From positions 992,001 to 1,056,000 of the forward strand of contig JAYXKI010000007.1 in the NCBI GenBank assembly GCA_037892935.1: 64,000 nucleotides of DNA. Reading direction: 5' to 3'. Within the stretch, counting starts at the first letter, position 1. Every line of letters begins with the position of its first letter. The notes under the pieces were generated by a model. The model saw nothing but the letters and a program-made list of their open reading frames with translations, did no database searches and was not told the origin of the DNA. The stretch is from Phlebopus portentosus (lineage: Eukaryota > Basidiomycota > Agaricomycetes > Boletales > Boletinellaceae). A program made the position numbers and the translations under genes. Below, piece after piece: positions 24,402 through 35,914 of this stretch.

Positions 24402-25857
24402 TTACTCATGTAAGGGCTCGATATTCGGTATCGGTCCTACTGGTACGATCCTCGTCGGGTTTATCTACGTGTGTAGTCAGAAGACAGAAGCAGAAAACAA
24501 AGAAGTTCTAAACGAATAGCACAAGGACACGGGGGAGAGGGAGGGAGAGAAACATACATGAGGATGAGACCAGTAATAATGCGTCTTGATATGGTCGAAG
24601 TTCGTTGTGGTGCTGAACGCCGGGTTGGTCCAGTACAGCTTCCTCAACCAGCTAGACGGAGCAATACACAGTTACATAAACAACGTCAAAAGTCAACAAA
24701 TCGTCTCCTCCTGAATCCAATTCTAGAGAAAGAAAAGGGGCTCACTAATGAATGTTCGGATATCCATTCCTGATCGTCCTAAAATTGCACTTGAAGTGCC
24801 CCACATACACCGGGTCAAAGCGCACGATCGTAACAAAAAGCCTTACATCGGCTTCCGTTAGCTGATCGCCAATGAGGAATTCTTTGTTCTTTTTGGCCTC
24901 GAAGGTTTTCTCGATGCGGTCGAGAGAGTCGAAAACCTGCGTCACGGCTCTTTCGTATGCTGCTTGCGTCGAAGCGAAGCCTGATTTGTAGACTCCGTCT
25001 ATAAAAAGATGAGGCAACGCATATAGTCAGGTTGGGTGACTCCGAAACTCAAGAGCAGCTTACTGTTAATCCCATCATAAACCCACTCATTCAGTTCGTC
25101 AATCTCCTTCCTCAACCCCTCCGGATAAATATCCACCTTCCTCTTCTGTTTATCCTCAATCAGATCGTTAAATGCAGCATTGAAAATCCTAATAATCTCG
25201 CTGCTCTCATTGTTGACGATCGTCTGGTGTTTCTTGTCCCAAAGGACGGGGACGGTGAAGCGGCCGGAGTAGTTGGGATCGGCTTTGAGGTAGAGGTCTT
25301 TGATGTGTTCGGCATGGTTGATGGAGTCGACGCCTGCCGCGGGGAAGGGATCAACGTTCGCGAATGGCCAGCCGTGCTCGCCCATTCTCGGGGAGACAGC
25401 GGTGAATGCTACGGGCATGGAAGAGAATATGTTACTCCAGAACGAGTAGTACTGGGAGTGGAGACTTACGGATTATTTTTTCAAGCCCTTTCAGTTTACG
25501 AGTGATCAACGTCCTACACGCCCATGCTACAAATAATGAGCACAATTAATCCTCAGTAACCCCTTTGAAACTTAGAACTAAAAACTCACGACACGCATAC
25601 GACACGTAAAGATGATACCTATCTGCAGGACCAAACAGTAATAGTGAAAACACACATCATCGTCAGTTTAACGGATTTCCGGACGCTTCACACACTTCAT
25701 GCACGGACGTACCCTTCTCCGGCTCGAACTTGCCATCCTTCTCAATCCAATTCCTGAAACTCGACGGTTTGCGCTTAAACGTCCCATCTCCCTCGCTCTG
25801 CATGCGCGAGATGTCAGTTTGGTGGCCAACGTCCCGCGATGCTGCCTGAGATGACAT
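24402..25857 (-). CDS. Xi-class glutathione transferase / glutathionyl-hydroquinone reductase (ECM4/GTO-like), copy 1
   Basis: Six or so exons. The start at 25857 gives MSSQAASRDVGHQTD..., followed by FKRKPSSFRNWIEKDGKFEP. After an intron comes RYHLYVSYAC, and a further intron splits codon Pro so that the spliced product reads YACPWACRT. CPWA is the active-site signature of Xi-class enzymes, whose cysteine reduces glutathionyl-hydroquinones. The thioredoxin-like domain continues (RFTVPVLWDKK, NNESSEIIRIF). The helical C-terminal domain reads LTEADVRLFVTIVRFDPVY. The last exons give WLRKLYWTNPAF...HYYWSHPH and INPTRIVPVGPIPNIEP, stop at 24402. The open frame extends upstream of 25857 to an ATG at 26133 with a basic leader that could be a mitochondrial presequence. 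The MSSQ start is preferred because the paralogue at 35212 starts at the matching place. Confidence 0.9.
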
Positions 25858-27131
25858 CTTCAGCTCTTCTTCCTGCTCGCCAGCGTCGAATTGAGACTGA
25901 GATTCTTCCTCCGCAGAGGAAGCGGATGTGCTCGCAAAGAGCTTACTCGCACTACGTGGAAGGAGAAACACGATGGGCAGTCGACCGATCCGCGAACGGG
26001 GTTTATAATGTTTCTCGGGACCTGAATACGGTGGGGACCTGTGGTTATTAGTAATGAAGCTCCTAACTCCGTATCTGTATCTGATTCTTCGACAAGCCTT
26101 GAGTGGATGAATAAGGTCAAGAAGCATACACACATCAATTGGATCCTCGTGACTTCATCGACTCACACTCCCCTGTCGATCTCCGATTCAACCTCCGCAC
26201 CAAGTCTGTTCCCACCTTCTAAATCTAGCATCTCGTTCCCTTTTTGACACGGATATCTGACAAACTCAATTAATTCAGACCAACTGAGATCCGACTCGCA
26301 GGAATTATGTTATGTTGCAGTAAGGACATCAGAATAAGTTACAAAGCATAGGTATCGTAGAAAAGGAGAAGGTCGGAAGAGAGGTAGAGAATAGTATTAT
26401 TATACTGTACATGGCCATCATTATCACAATTATACATCTGTTTGGATTGATTGATTGTTAACAACTCAGAAGCCCAAGACAAGTGCAGCGCGAAGAATAA
26501 GCATAAGGTTGTATGTGAGAGGAGAAAGCCAAATATTGGTATGGAATAAAGAATGCAATTCTAAACAGACCAAATCTGAAAGGTAACCCAAATCAAGTGT
26601 ACGACGAGGGGTGGTGATGAAGACGGTAATGGTAACGGAGGTAGTCATCATAAGCGCCAATCATATGAACAGGAGATTCGTCAAGAAGAGTGATTATGAA
26701 TCGCTTGTTTGCGAGGAGCGGACAGTATGCGAAGGAAGAAGATAACGTTCGTAAGAGGTCAAGTCGGAGGGACTGTTCTGTATGAGGGGGAAATATACAC
26801 AGGCTACTTGCCTGGTCGACGTTTTACGGGAAGTAGAGCCGTGCTAAAAGTACAAGATACGTAAGCGTGTATGTCGTTTCGGGTACGAACAAATGGAGGC
26901 AGAAAGAGGTACAAGGGGAACGAGACAGTAATAAACAGCGATTCCTTGGATTTAAAGTCCCCAAAATCGACGCAAGGAAGAGTTGAGGTCGAGGCTCGTT
27001 TGAAATTTGTAAGAGTCTGTATATATCCATCAGGTCCTTGCTGAAAAGTGACCATGTAGCCATGCCGACAATAAGTATTACTTGCAATGCGTTGAGGGCG
27101 TCTGTTAACTCACCATTCAGCCGGAAAGATC
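25858..27131. other. Intergenic region, possible 5' extension of the glutathione transferase
   Basis: The first ~275 bp (25858-26133) stay open in the glutathione transferase frame. The remainder to 27131 is the likely promoter and the 3' untranslated side of the gene at 27132-28082. Minus-strand frames at 26804-27153 lie past that gene's stop and are not supported. Confidence 0.4.
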
Positions 27132-28082
27132 TCAGATACTTATCGAGTCGCATTGCTTGATCATTTTTTCAATGTCCTGCATTTCGACCATGGATTTCCG
27201 CCTTGGCGATGTATCGTCCCCATCCTGAATTTCTTCCTCGTTCTCCACGGACAGTTGCCCTTTTCCCTCCTTCATGACACTGTTGACAAGGTCTGATGGT
27301 GCAGGAAATGAATGGTTTCGTTTTTTCAGTCCAGGCGATTCTTCCGCTGGGACGTCAGAGCGAGGCGGGGAACCTATAGAACTTTCCAGAGGTCGACAAT
27401 CAATGTTCAAATGTATCTTGACGGACTCCTCCACTCGAAATTTAGAGCGCAGCAGTTTCCTGCGCTGAAGTCGTTCTTCTACTTTCTTTCGCCAAAGCTC
27501 TGGAGATATCGGGAATTCTCGTTCCGGATTGCGCTCGCATTCGCAAGATGCTGTATGTCGTTTAAATTCCGCCTGCGAATCGTCGCGCTGAGCTCCAAAT
27601 GGCATTAATTCAGTGAGGGGAAGCTTAAAGCCATACGGAGTACTTGTCCTTGTGGATTTTGCAACAGACCGGAACGTCCCAAGAGGGGGAGGAGCGGGGT
27701 GGATATCGTGCTTCTCTTTACGTCCTCTCTTGGACGAATTAGAAGATGCACGAGAGCATACTGATGTAACAGAAGAGACAGGATGAGTTTGATGGGTATT
27801 GGCCTGACACTCGCTTGTAGCAGAGCCAGCCGAAGTGGGTGGCGTGAGTCGACTGAGCGCCGAAGGCCCAAATGCATGTATGAGGAGAGCCTCCGGAGAT
27901 AAGCTCGGTCGATTTTTACGGGCGGACGTAGAAGTATCCGTTGACGATGCAGAGGAGGAGAATGAATCGCAAGAGGGGAGCACCGGTCTTGCTGGGGAGG
28001 GTCGGCCCGCACACGCTACTTCGAATTTCACAAACTCCCGCGTAGACGACAAGTTGAGCGGCGGTAGCAGTGACAAAGACAT
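27132..28082 (-). CDS. Ser/Pro-rich orphan protein
   Basis: A single uninterrupted frame of 316 codons from ATG at 28082 (MSLSLLPPLNLSSTREFVKF) to a stop at 27132. The N-terminal half is rich in Ser, Thr and Pro. A central charged helical stretch (ELWRKKVEERLQRRKLLRSK) resembles a coiled coil or basic nuclear segment. The C-terminal part is acidic and basic in turn, ending EMQDIEKMIKQCDSISI. There is no signal peptide or membrane helix and no family is recognised. Length, composition and lack of stops in a window with frequent stops favour a real gene, probably an intrinsically disordered nuclear or regulatory protein (inference). Confidence 0.6.
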   Translation of the reverse strand: MSLSLLPPLNLSSTREFVKFEVACAGRPSPARPVLPSCDSFSSSASSTDTSTSARKNRPSLSPEALLIHAFGPSALSRLTPPTSAGSATSECQANTHQTHPVSSVTSVCSRASSNSSKRGRKEKHDIHPAPPPLGTFRSVAKSTRTSTPYGFKLPLTELMPFGAQRDDSQAEFKRHTASCECERNPEREFPISPELWRKKVEERLQRRKLLRSKFRVEESVKIHLNIDCRPLESSIGSPPRSDVPAEESPGLKKRNHSFPAPSDLVNSVMKEGKGQLSVENEEEIQDGDDTSPRRKSMVEMQDIEKMIKQCDSISI

Positions 28083-30024
28083 ACACTCCTAAACAGTCTC
28101 GGGCGGATTTGGCTCTCACCGCCTGTAGTAGGAAGGTCCGTTAAGGTGTCTTCAGATATTATTCATGAGAATCAAACGCCAGCGATCCTGAGAACATACT
28201 CGACTCACAAGAACGACCTCTGACCTCCAAACACGTTCGCGCTATCCACAGAATCAGGTTTAAATATGGCCTAAGGGATATTGGAAATACATACGACGCG
28301 GTGTCTGCGTCGCCGCAGACTCAAGTCTACGATGCCACCCGGAACGTGTCCCCTATAGTCGGATCTTGTTAGTGCGACAACTAGCAAATTTCCGGGACAA
28401 TTTGGAATCAGAGACTTGTCCAGAAGACATATTGAAAATCCCCTCACCGATTGGACTGAGTGATTTTGAAATAATCGGCGAACGGGCAGCGACTCCGTAG
28501 TCGCTCGTCCCTAGGATGACTGTCCTGGGTTACTATGCGATCCTTAAACGGAAGTCCGAGACTTATAAGACTACAGAAGAGAAACGAGCAGACGTTGTGT
28601 TTAACGTTGAGAGTGATTCAGAGTGTTGCGATGAGGGGGAAAGACATGGAAGAAAGAGAGGGAGTTCGCCACGACAGGCGGAAGGACTGGATTAAGGCTA
28701 AGGGGGATGACCTGAAGGATCTGGAATATCCGGTATCTATTCATTAGATGTTGTTAACTTCCTAATCCAGACCAGGTTATCTCGAGCCGATATGCCGATT
28801 AGGAAGTTGCCGCATTGGGCAGTCGGACAACTCACCATTACTCACTCCTCCTTTCTCCCTGCCTGTGTCGCACCAGCACGCACACAACGTCTCGGCTAGG
28901 CGCGATTGTTTTGCCTTCCTACACTCAGATATGTGGGACAATTATCATGATGATTTCGTTTCCGCGCTTGTGAGCCTAACTCTTGTTGACTTGAATGATT
29001 GCTGCATGTCTGCAAACACTCAACCAAGCATTTATTGTATGTCATGGAATATCCCCTTTCTGAACCCCATTTTTCCATATGACCAACCATGAGGTCGTGG
29101 AGAAACTCTCCCAGATTCTCATGTTATGGAGCCCGCGCCTCTTTGCCTTCCCAGCCTCGGCGACGTCATCCTGCCCTACAATAAGGAAGGAAAAGTGCTC
29201 TATCCAAAGAGCGCTCGCATGAGAATTTTAGTCAAACCTGTAGTATTTGACCCCTTACGCAAAGCTGGAGCGTTTTGGGGTGCTTTGTTCATGTGCTCGT
29301 CGTAATGAATTTATAATTATCGTTATATGTCACTGCATCTGTCAAGACGCCGATCAAAAAAGTAACTTCGCGACCACGACCACGGACCAAGAAAAGAACA
29401 AAATACTCCGTGATAACTTACAGTAAGTGATGTGGACCAACGAGATAAAGATCGGCGTTACTGCGCTTGGCTTGGAATATCTAATCGCCGATTCGCGATT
29501 TTAAATCGTAAATCATGAACAGATTTCCCAGTTTTTATGCAATTTGCCCTGGATTTCATTCGACTCCAGTACCGTTTAGATATTTCATTAAGATGAGGAT
29601 ATCATGCAACAAATTCGTCGGATACCCGTAACCAATATTAATGGTTGTGTGTGCGTTAATATTGTATGTTTGCAAATAGTGCCGATGGTCGGTGTCCTTT
29701 CTCTGAGGGCTGAATGTTGAAATGCTAAACGGCATACGATTTCACAGGTGAAGGTTAATTTATTGCCAATGACAATCAGAGAGTGCATGGTCTCTGAGGT
29801 GGGGAAAGATGCCGGATGATCCAGAACTTCCTCTTTGAGGTCGTGAGAAAGTTACTCCTAATTCGAATACATAGTGGACTCACAACGCCTCAGGCCACAC
29901 AGCGTTGAAGTTTCTCGCAAACAGCCATCAACGACCTCGACGCAATTACAGCCGACGGCCGACTGGCACTATACCCATCAACTATTCTATGAGCTGAACT
30001 TGACTTCATTCGCCTTCCGCAGGA
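28083..30024. other. 1.9-kb intergenic region upstream of TFIIE-alpha
   Basis: Lies between the divergent starts of the orphan at 28082 and TFIIE-alpha at 30025. Short frames (28535-28747, 28865-29092) have no family resemblance and are judged chance. It holds a 12-bp inverted repeat at 28755-28807, listed separately. Nothing else recognised. Confidence 0.45.
28755..28807. repeat. Perfect 12-bp inverted repeat with 29-base loop
   Basis: AACTTCCTAATC at 28755-28766 is matched by GATTAGGAAGTT at 28796-28807, a perfect 12-bp stem. It could be the ends of a tiny foldback element, a protein-binding palindrome or chance. No target duplication is obvious. Confidence 0.6.
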
Positions 30025-31998
30025 ATGGCCACAAAAGAGGAACAGGAAACTCTACGTCTGCTGGTCCAGTACGTCTCACGCGCGTTCTACGAGCCCAAAT
30101 TCGTCATCATCATGGACCAGCTCGCACGGCATCCTGTGTGAGTAGTCATTCTCGTACAAGTATTCTGCTTGTACTTGCTTTAGAGCACTCTGAAATGCTA
30201 CAGGTACGTGTTTGTAGCTTGAAGGACGATGATCTGGCCGGGAGGATTGGCCTCCAGGCCAAAGAGCTCAACAAGCTCATGGCAGTCTTGTTGAATGATC
30301 GGCTTGTCCAAGTGTACGTCGCCTAGGTGGCTGGGTAGTGAAACTACGTGGCTTACTAGGCGGCTCTTGTTTAGACACAGACAAAACGAGCTTAAAGAAG
30401 GCGCCCAGCGGTCGATCGGGAAGCAGTACTATTTCATCGACTACCGGCACTTCTGCAACGTCGTGAAGTGGCGTGTGGCAGAGATGCGACGTCTCATCGA
30501 CTCAACGCTCCGCAACGTGCGTTTAGTACCCTCCACCCTTTCGCGGCTGTTATCTAACCTTGAATCTAGGAGCTCGATAATAAGGGCTACATCTGCCCAA
30601 ATTGCAAAGCGACTTTCCAACCTCTCGAAGTGGATAGACTCATGGACTATGCGAGGGGTGCATTTCTCTGCGATCAATGCACCACCTCGCCAGGGGGACC
30701 ACACGAGCTCGTACCAAACGAAGACGAAGAATCCGTGCGAGGGAGTAAAGACCGTATGGAGCGCTTCAACTACCAAACCAAGTTCATCCGCGAGGGACTA
30801 CGAAAGAGCGAACAAATGACCCTCCCGGCGTTCGACGTGGCGATATGGGTCAAGAATAACGTCGTGGATCCTGAGAGGCAGAAACAAGCTGCGAATGGTG
30901 GACTGAAGATCGCTGGAGCGGATGGGAAGAAGGAGGATGCGGGTATCAGTGTGATGATGTCTGTGGACAAGGACGAAGCGACTCGAAGGCGTGAGAGGGA
31001 GGCGGAAGCGGACGCGAAGAGGCAGCAGAACATCATGCCGTCGTGGCATTTGAAGAGTACGATTTCGAATGATCTCACCGCTTTGGGTGTGCAAGCGGCA
31101 CATCAACAGACGAATGGGAAGTTGACTGGAAATGAAGCTATCCTTTCGAGTCTTGGAAAGGGCGCGACTTCTAATGGCGACGTCCTTCGTGGTCTAGGAA
31201 AGATCAAGTCTTCGCAGCCGAAGGCCGAGCCTACTCAGGCCAGTCCTGTTGAAGATGTCAAGCCGGTTATAGACCACAATGCAGACTGTAAGCAGAGTTC
31301 ATTCCTTCCCATACCCTCAAGTAAGACGAAATTAAATAATACTGAATAAATGACAGTCTATGAGCAATACTACGCCTCTCTTGAAGCAGCCTCCCAAGCC
31401 CAATCCGCCTCTCAAATGCCGCAAATGCCTTCTTTCTCAGCGGACTTCCCGGAGTTCGAGCAAGAAGAACAAAAACCCAACATCGACACGCTCAACAACT
31501 CTTCCTCCTCCTCCCAATCGCTCTTCGCAACGGGGCACCAACGAAAACGCTCACGATCGATCGACGAGGACAGCGATCGCGGCAATAAAGCTATGCGTTC
31601 CATCTTAGGGACGCCGGTGTTTTCGCAGAACGCGAGTATCAGTGGGATGTCGAGCACCGTCAACAGCCCTGCCCCGTTTTCGCCCTCTTATTCCGAAACC
31701 GGAACGATCCCGCCTCCGTCTATTATGGACGGAGATACTAGTGCTGAATTGGGGACGGACGGGAACACTAGTAGTGGACGGATCTTCGAGGATGAACCTA
31801 CCGTTATGGGTAAGCCATTCTTTCTTTGCCGACCGACAAACTACTGGTTTACGGAGACTGATGTGTAACTCTTTTCCTCCCGCTGCAGTCGGAGGCCAGC
31901 CGATGCCATTCTCGCAAGTGACGCAGGAAATCGCAGATGAGAAGATGACTCCGGAAGAATATACGGCGTGGTACGAGCTGCTTATGGCACAGCAATAA
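30025..31998 (+). CDS. TFA1: Transcription initiation factor TFIIE, alpha subunit
   Basis: The large subunit of TFIIE, which recruits and stimulates TFIIH at RNA polymerase II promoters. The start at 30025 gives MATKEEQETLRLLVQYVSRA. An intron joins HPV to LKDDDLAGRIGL, the winged helix of the TFE/IIE-alpha N-terminus. Further short introns follow at about 30315-30375 and 30517-30569. The zinc ribbon reads CPNC...CDQC (YICPNCKATF and FLCDQC), with the spacing of the family. Then come a charged helix (RRREREAEADAKRQQ), a Ser-rich linker and a C-terminal acidic part. The last exon begins VGGQPMPFSQV and ends YTAWYELLMAQQ at 31998. All five introns restore the frame with GT...AG borders. The gene converges on the GT25-like gene with 224 bp between stops. 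Confidence 0.93.
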
Positions 31999-32222
31999 CA
32001 GTCCTCCTATATATCCCCTGTCGCCTGACCCAACAATTTTGACCCACTTTTGACGCACGCTCTCATCTTTTCCTCCAAAAAAATGTATTCTTGTTAGTTG
32101 GCCTTCCTTGTTCAATTATTGTTTTATTCCGGGGCCTTCTCACATCATGTAGATTATTATCAATACAATATTCATTTAGTAAAGAATACATGTATTACAT
32201 CGCGAATGAAGAGTCGGTGCGG

Positions 32223-33592
32223 CTATTCATCAGTATTGCTCTTCCATATATGCTCAAGAGCACTATCCACCAACGAATCTCTCCACCTGCTCCCCTGCTT
32301 CCCACCGCTTACCCAAATATCAGAATCGCCCTCCTCATCCATACCAGAATATCTGCACTTCGTTACGTTCTTTTGTCGATCATCGTCTCCAAGCAGGTCA
32401 TCAATATTATTATCACTATCAGCCCTGGGACATCGTCGCTGCACCACGATACTCGGTACAACACTGTAGCTTTGAATCCTCCTTGTCCGAATAAGATGCG
32501 CGATTGCCTGATCGAGTGCTCGGGAAAACGCGAAGGGTGGATATGTGAGATACATGAGGAGGTTCCGAGCGCCGAAGGGAGAGAGAACGTAGCCGTGTGT
32601 GCATTTGGGCTTGTGCGAGGGATGGAGGGCCGATGAGGGCGTGATGGGAGGGTTCGTTGATTCGTTCGACCAGCAGTGGCCTTCGGACATAGGACATAGG
32701 ACAACAGCATCCAAATCACAGCCAGTGAGAAGGTGGTCTTTGCATATGTTCGTTTGTAAGGAAACGTACCGAGCATGACGATATCCCAATACCTAGGAAG
32801 GTCCCTCCACATCCTCGCAACTCGCTTCTTCAAGTCCCACTCAACATCAACATCATCTTCAAACACGACGCTCACTCCTTCCCGCCCGTCCCAGGAATCT
32901 CGTGTAATATGAGCTGTACGCCTTACGATCTCGGCCATAAGTTCGACATGGGAATACCAGCACGCGATCATCCCCCTTGACAGTCTCATATGGAACGGGA
33001 TGGACGAGACATTCGCGTATGTCGGGATGGTGTTGTCTCCCGTGGCACAGACTAGTTGGTCAATACTTGTGTGTCTAAATCTTAGAGCACCGTAGCTATG
33101 ACTCTCCGCTCCCAGAGATTCTAGACGAACATCTTCAAGAGTATCAGGCCAAGAGAACGCCGTCGTTGTCAATGGCACAGATGATGCTGAGTCCGTACGT
33201 TGATTCGCTACCGAGTGCATTATAACATCAACGAGACTGTCTTCCTTGTCTAGAGCATCGAAATAGACCCAGTCAAGATCGAGAGAGTCTTTCAACAAGT
33301 CCATGATTCTTCTCCTGTCCGTTCTCCTAGCAAGAGAAACAACGTAAATCGAGGTGGCTATACCCAATGTTCTTGCATATTCTGCATCCTTTGATGAATC
33401 AAGGGAATATGAACTGAAAGCATGCAACGTAGATCTAGAGCAGACTTCGGAAAAAAGGGCATTTTGGAACGGCATTAGACAGACACGAGATCTGACCAGG
33501 CTTCGAGGCATCAGCAACACGGCAAATACAAGAAGCAGGACAACAGCGAAAAGCAGAGCCAGTAGAGCAGCAAGAACTCTTGAAGTCAACAT
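32223..33592 (-). CDS. Glycosyltransferase family 25-like, type II membrane protein
   Basis: The start is set at 33592 (MLTSRVLAALLALLFAVVLL), which gives one N-terminal membrane anchor as in Golgi type II transferases. An upstream in-frame extension exists but has weaker support. The motif VVSLARRTDRRRIM matches the N-terminal GT25 segment. VVFEDDVDVEWDL carries the acidic metal/nucleotide-sugar motif and MIACWYSHVELM precedes it. A ~90-nt intron at about 32782-32690 joins IVMLG to HCWSNESTN. The frame then reads THGYVLSPFGARNLL, the usual HAYxxS-like C-terminal motif, and stops at 32223. The family includes LPS- and collagen-type galactosyltransferases; the acceptor in fungi is unknown. The assignment is by motif order. 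Confidence 0.8.
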
Positions 33593-33874
33593 CGTCGAAT
33601 TTGAAGTAATAAGAAGGAATGGCATATCCAAGAGCAGAGAGATGGTGATGGAGAGAGATGACGAACCAAGATAGAGCCCGACGCCCTCAGCTAAAAACAT
33701 CAACAGGTGCCAAACAACGACAAACGCGGATCCAAACGCCAAGTACCAGACTCAAAATTTAGCGTCAGTTCCCTGCAAATTCGACCGAGCTGTCTTTCGG
33801 ACCCGCGGTTTGTTGTTTAACTAAAAGCTCTCAAAATACAAGTACATTTCAAGTAAATTATGTAGAATTAAGCC

Positions 33875-35212
33875 TTAAAGAGTCTCAATAGGTGGCAGAG
33901 GACCAAGAGGAATAATACGATTTGGATTGAGCTGATATGACCCGTAAGTTGATATCTCGGTTCGGAAAAACGAACTGCTTACGGTCTTCATGGAATAATA
34001 TCCTGCCTTGATGTGTACAAAGTTCGTCGTCGAGTTGAAAGCAGGATTATTCCAATATAGCTGCCTTAACCATCTAATGAACATGTCGTACATTAGCATG
34101 AGAACTACTCATAAGGAATTGCGCTCACTTATGGATGTTTGGATATCCGCTTCGAATTGTGCGGAAGTTGCACTTGAATTGACCATGATACGCAACGTCA
34201 AAGCGTACGATGGTAACATAGAGTCGAACGTCTGCTTCAGTCAGCTGATTGCCAACAAGGTGGTCTTTTCCTTCCAAGATTTTCTCGACGCGATCCAGAG
34301 ACTCAAAGACTAGTTTCACAGCCTTCTCGTACGCTTCTTGCGACCCCGCAAAGCCTGACTTATAGACTCCGTCTACGTAAATCCGCATCAGCCAGCCACT
34401 TCAATGCATACACATGGACGTGGATAAGCTCACTGTTGAGTCCGTCATAGACCCATTCGTTGATGCCATCGATTTCCGTACGCAGCCTCTCTGGATAAAT
34501 GTCAATGGCGGCTTTTTCAGGTGGCAAGAATTCGTTGAAGGCCGTATTGAGAATACGAATGATTTCCGAAGATTCGTTGTTTACGATCGTGTTCAATTTT
34601 TTATCCCAGAGAACGGGAACGGTGTATCTAGACGGTGTGAGAGAAATACTGCTAGAGTTAAGAACAAAGACCTACCTGTCCTTGTAGTCGGGATTTGCTT
34701 TGAGGTATATATCCTTGATATGATCAGCATTGTTCAGCGTATCCTTCTCAGCTCCGGGGAACGGATCAATATTAGCAAACGGCCAGCCATCCTCATCCAT
34801 GCGTGGAGCGGTGATTGTCGCCGCTAAAGAGAAAGATAATTCAGCGAGAGAATGAGAAAGCGCAGAATAACGTTTTCTTACAGACGATATCTTCGAGTCC
34901 TTTCAATTTACGGACGATTAGAGTCCTGTTAGCCCAGGCTACGACACGATCTAGAAGTCTGGTCGACTATATTTCACAAAATAAGCCACATACGACAGAT
35001 ATAAGCCGCATAGATATGATAGCGTCCTGAATACATGAGTAAGCTTTGTGCGAAAAGCAAAAGCAGTTTCGCATACCTGGCTCCGGTTCAAACTTGCCTC
35101 CCTTTTCAATCGTATCACGGAACGAAGAGACTTGTCGCTTAAAAGAGCCATCTTTCTCCCTCGGAAGGTTGTTGAAGTCGGCCTGGTCACCTTCGCCTTG
35201 AGCGCTAGACAT
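33875..35212 (-). CDS. Xi-class glutathione transferase / glutathionyl-hydroquinone reductase (ECM4/GTO-like), copy 2
   Basis: A paralogue of the gene at 24402-25857, in the same orientation. The start at 35212 gives MSSAQGEGDQADFNNLPREK. The intron after YIC restores YICPWANRTLIVRKLKGLE, so the CPWA active site is intact. DRYTVPVLWDKK and NNESSEIIRILN form the thioredoxin-like domain. LTEADVRLYVTIVRFDVAY marks the helical domain. The final exons give WLRQLYWNNPAFNSTTNF and, across a GTAAGC...CAG intron, LNPNRIIPLGPLPPIETL with the stop at 33875. Family knowledge: these enzymes reduce glutathionyl-quinones and help white-rot and brown-rot fungi detoxify wood extractives. The final HYYWSH motif of copy 1 is YYSMKT here, so copy 2 is more diverged at the C-terminus. 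Confidence 0.9.
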
Positions 35213-35914
35213 ATTGATGACCCAAGGTCACAAGCTGAGGTCGTGTAGGAGCAAGCTGGATTGTTCAAGCTGAATACATGAACCCGCCGGAAGTTACATT
35301 TATAGTTGTGAACTTGAGTAATCGGAAGCACTAATGACGAAATGCGTTATTCATCATATTACATAACTCGCTCATACCGACTCGGAAGCATTACGAACCT
35401 CATCGTCTTCATCTGCTCGCGGGGACGGGATATCGGTTAATACGCATTGTCGTATAGAAATATCCGTAACCTTCCTGACATGTTTCAAGACCATTTTCCG
35501 AGCTGTGAAGTCGTAACCTAAGTACTGGCGTTTACCTTTGGTTCAAGAGCGCATATCAGTCTTAGATTGCGTATCAGATGCGTTGATGCTAGAGGTGGAG
35601 AATGGGATACTTCTGCGTGCAGTCTACACCATTAACTAAGTTTAATAAGGAAATACTACCTGCTTGTTTAGACTAGGAGGAGCGTGCGACCATGACGAAA
35701 AAGGCGAGAGAATGAGTAAGATTAAAACAATAAGTTAAATAAGTCCATAGAAAATGAGGCGCAATCGGAGGAAATCGAACAGAAGACGGGGACGTCCCCG
35801 TCGCTAGGAGGATAATGAATGAAGAGAGAAGAAAGAAAAAAGGGGAAGGTCATGCACCGACTCTAGAGAACTCTAGCAACCGCTGGAGATCGAAGGTCCT
35901 TGGAAGCTAGGTTC
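35213..35914. other. Intergenic region
   Basis: About 700 bp holding the promoter of glutathione transferase copy 2 and the 3' side of the RTA1-like gene. No open frame of note. Confidence 0.5.
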
